Source: Tragulus kanchil
Taxonomy: Eukaryota; Chordata; Mammalia; Artiodactyla; Tragulidae
DNA: 64,000 nucleotides
Direction: 5' to 3'
Assembly: GCA_022376925.1 (NCBI GenBank)
Contig: JAIOJX010000004.1
Span: 129,745,123-129,809,122, forward strand
The notes under the pieces were generated by a model. That model was not told the origin of the DNA, searched no databases, and was given only the letters and a program-made list of their open reading frames with translations. The position numbers were made by a program, and so were the translations under genes. This document shows, piece after piece, positions 58,377 through 64,000 of this stretch. Every line of letters starts with the position of its first letter. Within the stretch, counting starts at the first letter, position 1.

Positions 58377-60615
58377 ATGAAACAAGGCAGTTACTTTGAT
58401 CCCCTAACTATGAAGGTCACATTTATATAACACTTGGATTACAGTATATCTTTTACTTTGTAATCCAAAATAAATATAATAACTTCATTTTTTTCAGCAT
58501 TGTTAGGGAAACACATTTTATAAGTGAATTTTCCAGATAAGACTGTCACATTTAAGCACGAAATGTGCAAAAGTAGGCACACTGTTATTTACAGTGTGCC
58601 ATTTACTTACCCATTTCTGGAGAGAGCATGCTGAATTAGATAACATTTTGTTGATCGCTCTGGAGACGTACTGACCTCAGGGCTACTTGAAGACTGGACT
58701 CAGGAGCGCACGTGTGTATGTGTGTTCTTCCAGCCCAGAGCAGGTGAGTCCACATGTCACCCTCCCAGCAGCCAAACTGCAGGTGGCTAGAATTGTATCC
58801 AAAATTAGAGTAAATTAATGCTGAGGGGGCTTCCCCTGGTGGTCCAGTGGGTAAGGACACCGCCTTGCAGTGCAAGGGGCGCCAGTTCGATCCCTGGCCT
58901 GGGAAGATCCCACGTGCCGCGGAGCGGCTGGACCGATGTGTCCAATGACCGAGCCGGAGCTCTGGAGCGCATGCGCCCGGGGCCGGCGCTCTGCGACGAC
59001 AGACGCCACCGCGATGGGAGGCCCACAGGAGCCAAAGAACAAAGACGGATGAAAATAGAGAAATGAAAGACCAATAGAAGTGGCCCGCCTGCTCCCCTCC
59101 CTCCCCAACCTGACCCCCGCCCAAAATAAATAAATAAATAAATAAAAAATTAATGCTGAGGGCATTGGGACTGTTTTGCCCATAGACTGTGGCATCTTCA
59201 GTACTGCAGGTCATAGTTTTAGCTTCTATTTGGGTAAAGGTGTAGAACTGCTGAGGGATTAATGTAATTTGAAATTTTCACTTTTATCAGAAATCAATAA
59301 AGCATTTAATTGTTGATTGCTATATAGGGCCTTGAGGAAGTGAATCCACTTGTGTGTATGTTTGTATATACACTGTTGTGTGTGAAAGGACTTAACCCTC
59401 ATCAGTAAGTCAACGTAACTCTTAATGTTTTGGAATAAGACATATATAAAGCTGATGTTGGTCAGTTCACCTCATGTTGCCTGCATTTTGAAGAAATTAA
59501 ACCTAGATGAAACAAGGCAGTTACTTTGATCCCCTAACTATGAAGGTATTATCACTTGGATTACAGTATATCTTTTACTTTGTAATCCAAAATAAATATA
59601 ATAACTTCATTTTTTTCAGCATTGTTAGGGAAACACATTTTATAAGTGAATTTTCCAGATAAGACTGTCACATTTAAGCACGAAATGTGCAAAAGTAGGC
59701 ACACTGTTATTTACAGTGTGCCATTTACTTACCCATTTCTGGAGAGAGCATGCTGAATTAGATAACATTTTGTTGATCGCTCTGGAGACGTACTGACCTC
59801 AGGGCTACTTGAAGACTGGACTCAGGAGCGCACGTGTGTATGTGTGTTCTTCCAGCCCAGAGCAGGTGAGTCCACATGTCACCCTCCCAGCAGCCAAACT
59901 GCAGGTGGCTAGAATTGTATCCAAAATTAGAGTAAATTAATGCTGAGGGGGCTTCCCCTGGTGGTCCAGTGGGTAAGGACACCGCCTTGCAGTGCAAGGG
60001 GCGCCAGTTCGATCCCTGGCCTGGGAAGATCCCACGTGCCGCGGAGCGGCTGGACCGATGTGTCCAATGACCGAGCCGGAGCTCTGGAGCGCATGCGCCC
60101 GGGGCCGGCGCTCTGCGACGACAGACGCCACCGCGATGGGAGGCCCACAGGAGCCAAAGAACAAAGACGGATGAAAATAGAGAAATGAAAGACCAATAGA
60201 AGTGGCCCGCCTGCTCCCCTCCCTCCCCAACCTGACCCCCGCCCAAAATAAATAAATAAATAAATAAAAAATTAATGCTGAGGGCATTGGGACTGTTTTG
60301 CCCATAGACTGTGGCATCTTCAGTACTGCAGGTCATAGTTTTAGCTTCTATTTGGGTAAAGGTGTAGAACTGCTGAGGGATTAATGTAATTTGAAATTTT
60401 CACTTTTATCAGAAATCAATAAAGCATTTAATTGTTGATTGCTATATAGGGCCTTGAGGAAGTGAATCCACTTGTGTGTATGTTTGTATATACACTGTTG
60501 TGTGTGAAAGGACTTAACCCTCATCAGTAAGTCAACGTAACTCTTAATGTTTTGGAATAAGACATATATAAAGCTGATGTTGGTCAGTTCACCTCATGTT
60601 GCCTGCATTTTGAAG
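58377..60615. repeat. Direct duplication 21 (58377-59494 / 59507-60615)
   Basis: Copies of 1.11 kb, offset 1,130 falling to 1,122, intronic with one GC-rich SINE each. Near the left end the second copy reads aaggtattatcacttgg where the first has a longer sequence. Confidence 0.93.
58812..59162 (+). mobile_element. GC-rich long SINE, copy 8, with target duplication
   Basis: Sense member 58828-59146 flanked by aaattaatgctgaggg on both sides (58812-58827 and 59147-59162), a 16-bp perfect target duplication. Complete head, body, C-rich block and aaataaataaat tail. Duplicate at 59950-60268. Confidence 0.92.
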
Positions 60616-60904
60616 AGTTCACAAGTCACAATAAACCTGTTGTAGATTTCTGGTAAACATTTCAAAACATTAAAATGATGGTTCTGAATGCCTACCTAAC
60701 TCATGTCTGCTTTTATCAACCAAACTCTTCGTGAGATTAATCACAAGACAGAATACAAAATATAGGTGTCTCCATCCTCAAAATGTTCCTTTTTTCCATT
60801 TTAAATTGCAGCTGATAAAAATGTCTCCTTTTTTTTTTTTTTTGGTATAGCAGGTATAATTTTATTCTCTAAGTTCAATTCACTAGGATGTCTCCTTTTG
60901 ATAA
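60269..60904 (+). other. CPLANE1: Intron, no features beyond a T run
   Basis: AT-rich intron with a T run at 60829-60843. Nothing else recognised. Confidence 0.45.
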
Positions 60905-61107
60905 AATACATTTATTTAGCTACTAAAATAGATTTTGCATTCTGTTTATTGAATTGGGTTTTGTTTTAATCACATGAGGCTTTAATTTAACATTTTCATG
61001 TTTTAACTTCTTGTTAAAATTTCTTAGTGGAATTTTTGTCTTTTCCATGGATTGTAATGGTTAATTATTTGAACTGAATGGTAATGAACTGGTTATTTCT
61101 TGTGCAG

Positions 61108-61166
61108 TTTTACATGACTTCAAGGGAAATCAGGCTGAGACAAAAGATGAAGCATGAAAAAGACAG
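61108..61166 (+). CDS. CPLANE1: CPLANE1 exon, 59 nt
   Basis: The acceptor is tttcttgtgcag and the donor gacag|gtgagt; phase 0 in, phase 2 out. It encodes FYMTSREIRLRQKMKHEKD plus two bases and continues the basic helix. Immediately downstream is a 250-nt CT tract. Copied at 62263-62321. Confidence 0.82.
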
Positions 61167-61194
61167 GTGAGTGGGGTAGTTACACCTGACCATG

Positions 61195-61440
61195 CTCACT
61201 CGCGCTAGCTCGCTCTTCGTCTTGCTCGCTCACTCTGTCTGTCTCTCTGTCTCTGTCTCTCTCTCTGTCTCTCTCTTGCTCACTCACTCTCGCTGTCTCT
61301 CTGTCTCGCTCGCTCTCTGTCTCTGTCTCTCACTGTCTCTCTCTCTCTCTGACTCTCTGTCTCTCTGTCTCTCTGACTGTCTCTCTCTGGCTCTCTGTCT
61401 CTCTCTGACTCTCTCTGTCTCTCTCTCTCTCTCTCTGTTT
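61195..61440 (+). repeat. CT-rich microsatellite, about 245 nt
   Basis: An imperfect array of tctctg, tctc and cgct units, almost purely pyrimidine with scattered G, lying 30 nt after a donor and ending at a strong acceptor-like tttttcag. Duplicate at about 62346-62591 differs by small length changes. Confidence 0.9.
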
Positions 61441-61579
61441 TTCAGAAATATGGAATTTGAATTTGTATTGAAGTGCATTGAAGAAAATCAATGCTAGGTG
61501 ATATTCAAAATTATGTTCCCTCTAGAAATATGAACTGAAAGAGACTCTTACCAAATGTGTTTAATTTGTTTTCCTAAAG

Positions 61580-61747
61580 ACTGCTGCTCTCTGACCACTA
61601 TGGTCGTCGAATCTCACAAGCATACAGTCTAATGAATGAGCTGCTATCTGAATCTGCACAACTTCCAGCAACTGCACAAAAATCATCGCCTAACAAGCCC
61701 AGGAGACCTCAGATTCTCAGAAGGCAACGCTCACCTTCTCCAGGAGG
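61580..61747 (+). CDS. CPLANE1: CPLANE1 exon, 168 nt (last complete exon)
   Basis: The acceptor is tgttttcctaaag and the donor ggagg|gtaaga; phase 2 on both sides. It encodes [20 protein letters not shown] then [20 protein letters not shown] and ends [16 protein letters not shown]. The C-terminal part is basic and Ser/Pro-rich, with RRQRSPSP a likely kinase target (inference). The gene continues beyond the window. Further copies are at 62731-62898 and 63884-63996. Confidence 0.87.
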
Positions 61748-61965
61748 GTAAGACGAGGTCTGGTAAACGCATCACGTTTGGCAAGATAACACCAGAAGTG
61801 ATAAATGGGGAGTGCTGTTGTGACTCAAGTTCAGTGTACTTACTCTGAAGCAAGGCAATTAAGTGAAGGGAGACAGTTGCCATATTAGGAGGCATTTTAG
61901 TTTATCGAATCACCAAGGAAAAGGACAAAATGGCATTAAATCTCTACTTAAGATATAACAGGACT

Positions 61966-62030
61966 TCCTGGTCGTCCAGTGGTTGAGAATCTGCCTTCCA
62001 ATCCAGGGGATGCAGGTTCGATTCCTGGTA
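61966..62030 (+). mobile_element. CHR-1-type SINE cut by a duplication joint
   Basis: The head ggacttcctggtcgtccagt to gattcctggt only. The full element, with one more c in the head, is at 63115-63285. Confidence 0.8.
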
Positions 62031-62262
62031 AAAACCCGTCAAGCTGTAAGCATGCCTCAAATACATTTATTTAGCTACTAAAATAGATTTTGCATTCTGT
62101 TTATTGAATTGGGTTTTGTTTTAATCACATGAGGCTTTAATTTAACATTTTCATGTTTTAACTTCTTGTTAAAATTTCTTAGTGGAATTTTTGTCTTTTC
62201 CATGGATTGTAATGGTTAATTATTTGAACTGAATGGTAATGAACTGGTTATTTCTTGTGCAG

Positions 62263-62321
62263 TTTTACATGACTTCAAGGGAAATCAGGCTGAGACAAAA
62301 GATGAAGCATGAAAAAGACAG
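62263..62321 (+). pseudogene. Duplicate of exon 61108-61166
   Basis: An identical copy, offset 1,155 nt, in a duplication that also includes the CT tract and the next exon. Confidence 0.85.
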
Positions 62322-62730
62322 GTGAGTGGGGTAGTTACACCTGACCATGCTCACTCGCGCTCGCTCGCTCTCTGTCTTGCTCGCTCGCTCTGTCTGTCTC
62401 TCTGTCTCTGTCTCTCTCTCTGTCTCTCTCTTGCTCACTCACTCTCGCTGTCTCTCTGTCTCGCTCGCTCTCTGTCTCTGTCTCTCACTGTCTCTCTCTC
62501 TCTCTGACTCTCTGTCTCTCTGTCTCTCTGACTGTCTCTCTCTGGCTCTCTGTCTCTCTCTGACTCTCTCTGTCTCTCTCTCTCTCTGTTTTTCAGAAAT
62601 ATGGAATTTGAATTTGTATTGAAGTGCATTGAAGAAAATCAATGCTAGGTGATATTCAAAATTATGTTCCCTCTAGAAATATGAACTGAAAGAGACTCTT
62701 ACCAAATGTGTTTAATTTGTTTTCCTAAAG

Positions 62731-62898
62731 ACTGCTGCTCTCTGACCACTATGGTCGTCGAATCTCACAAGCATACAGTCTAATGAATGAGCTGCTATCT
62801 GAATCTGCACAACTTCCAGCAACTGCACAAAAATCATCGCCTAACAAGCCCAGGAGACCTCAGATTCTCAGAAGGCAACGCTCACCTTCTCCAGGAGG
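62731..62898 (+). pseudogene. Duplicate of exon 61580-61747
   Basis: An identical 168-nt copy, offset 1,151 nt. It would keep frame alone, but it comes with the 59-nt exon, so the pair (227 nt) would not. Confidence 0.85.
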
Positions 62899-63102
62899 GT
62901 AAGACGAGGTCTGGTAAACGCATCACGTTTGGCAAGATAACACCAGAAGTGATAAATGGGGAGTGCTGTTGTGACTCAAGTTCAGTGTACTTACTCTGAA
63001 GCAAGGCAATTAAGTGAAGGGGGAGACAGTTGCCATATTAGGAGGCATTTTTAGTTTATCGAATCACCAAGGAAAAGGACAAAAATGGCATTAAATCTCT
63101 AC

Positions 63103-63285
63103 TTAAGATATAACAGGACTTCCCTGGTCGTCCAGTGGTTGAGAATCTGCCTTCCAATCCAGGGGATGCAGGTTCGATTCCTGGTCAGGGAACCAAGATC
63201 CCACGTATCACAAGCTGACTAAGCTTGCATGCCTCAACTAAGACTCTGTGCAGCCAAATAAATAATTTTTTTTTTTTTTTAAGAA
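63103..63285 (+). mobile_element. CHR-1-type SINE, complete
   Basis: Head ggacttccctggtcgtccag through gggaaccaagatcccacgta to the A/T-rich tail. It sits just downstream of agatataaca. Confidence 0.85.
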
Positions 63286-63585
63286 AAGATATAACAGGGC
63301 TTCCCTGGTGGTCTAGTGGGTAAGGACACCGCCTTGCAGTGCAAGGGGTGCCAGTTTGATCCCTGGCCTGGGAAGATCCCACGTGCCGCGGAGCAGCTGG
63401 ACCAGTGTGTCCAGTTACCGAGCCAGCACTCTGGAGCGCATGCATCCAGAGCCGGTGCTCTCCAAGAAAGAGGCCACCACGTTGGGAGGCCCACACAGGC
63501 CAAAGAACAAAGATAAATGAATGAAAGATCAATAGAAGTGACCAAAAAAAAAAAGTTTAAATTAAAAAAAAGAGATATAACAAAG
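63286..63585 (+). mobile_element. GC-rich long SINE, copy 9, beside the CHR-1 element
   Basis: Sense member 63297-63553 lacking the C-rich block. agatataaca occurs before the CHR-1 element, between the two elements and after this one, so both entered at the same target word. Confidence 0.85.
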
Positions 63586-63883
63586 CACTTCTGAATACCT
63601 AGTATAATTTTTATATCCATCCAGTCCCGTTTTCTTCCTTTTGTAGTTTTTGTGAATAATTCCTTCTGTAATTTGCCTCTTACGTGACTCTTATAGAAAC
63701 AGGTGGTCCTCACCCACTCACCACTTCTGCTGTCCCTTCTCGCCCCCCACAGTCCCAGTTATTGCTGATTCAGTTGTAGGTACCATTTTATGTTTCTTCT
63801 AAATTAATGGCCTGCCCTAGGTTGATATATAAGTTCAGTAGGCAAGGACTAACTAAATGTAGACGGTAAAGAACCCAAGAGTA
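63586..63883 (+). other. CPLANE1: Intron up to the final duplication joint
   Basis: Unique-looking intron. The last bases before 63884 resemble a shortened form of the exon sequence that follows. Confidence 0.5.
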
Positions 63884-63996
63884 AATGAGCTGCTATCTGA
63901 ATCTGCACAACTTCCAGCAACTGCACAAAAATCATCGCCTAACAAGCCCAGGAGACCTCAGATTCTCAGAAGGCAACGCTCACCTTCTCCAGGAGG
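63884..63996 (+). pseudogene. Third, 5'-truncated copy of exon 61580-61747
   Basis: This copy starts abruptly at aatgagctgctatctg, lacks the acceptor and about 55 bases, and ends with the normal donor. It marks the start of a 23rd duplication (offset about 1,099 nt) cut by the window end. Confidence 0.85.
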
Positions 63997-64000
63997 GTAA

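Larger units (their letters stand above)
60905..63185. repeat. Direct duplication 22 (60905-62030 / 62060-63185)
   Basis: Copies of 1.13 kb, offset 1,155 falling to 1,151, with the 59-nt and 168-nt exons and the CT tract. The joint 62031-62059 is a shortened version of 63186-63238. Confidence 0.93.

Noticed and set aside
58636..59214. 192-codon open frame on the minus strand
   Set aside because: It lies across a SINE and its flanks; the same peptide pieces recur at every copy of that SINE. It is a by-product of the repeat.
61192..61497. Ser/Leu/Cys-rich open frame over the CT tract
   Set aside because: It is the translation of a microsatellite with no support beyond the possible poison exon at its end.
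72..62898. Reading the duplications as real exon-repeat evolution in this gene
   Set aside because: Uniform block length, content-blind boundaries, decayed joints, CpG/homopolymer indels and frame-breaking exons all favour an assembly error.
1..64000. CRISPR arrays, tRNA or rRNA genes, bacterial operons
   Set aside because: The tRNA-like boxes belong to SINEs, and the direct repeats are 1.1-kb blocks rather than short spaced repeats.

Overview
ORGANISM. This is vertebrate nuclear DNA: multi-exon coding sequence in AT-rich introns packed with retrotransposons. Bov-tA SINEs, CHR-1/CHR-2-type tRNA-derived SINEs and artiodactyl-type L1 3' ends point to a ruminant artiodactyl; the species cannot be fixed from the window. 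|| GENE. One protein-coding gene runs on the + strand through the whole window. Nineteen exons can be placed, and their splice phases agree from the first (2347) to the last (61747): about 3,261 nt, roughly 1,087 codons, with no start or terminal stop codon inside. I recognise the encoded protein as the C-terminal third of CPLANE1 (C5orf42/JBTS17), a ciliogenesis protein. That identification is from memory of the family, not from a search. || LAYOUT. 1-6540: first three exons, including a 780-nt exon. 6540-14280: three exons, one with a GC donor. 14280-24800: two small exons, then a pair, among SINEs. 24800-30700: three exons. 30700-37300: exon-free, with an AT-rich tract, old repeats and an L1. 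37300-51100: two exons, a long antisense L1 and many SINEs. 51100-64000: a 31-nt micro-exon and four further exons, with an antisense L1 end and a long CT tract. || OVERRIDING PECULIARITY. The window contains 23 head-to-tail direct duplications, each of about 1.0-1.2 kb, spread over its whole length (the last is cut by the window end). They copy exons, introns and SINEs without regard to content. The copies are nearly identical and differ mostly by indels at homopolymers and CpG sites. Many junctions carry a short, deletion-rich version of the neighbouring true sequence. The best explanation is an assembly in which neighbouring contigs, each overlapping by about 1.1 kb and with poor-quality ends, were concatenated without merging. 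About 24 kb of the 64 kb would be redundant, leaving a real locus near 40 kb. If the duplications were real, several would break the reading frame. In the feature list one copy of each exon is called CDS and the others are listed as duplicate copies. || OTHER POINTS. A near-uniform, apparently young GC-rich SINE subfamily (nine independent insertions) and a small retrocopy with a perfect 16-bp target duplication are the most biological signals outside the gene. I found no RNA genes, CRISPR arrays or new enzymatic systems.
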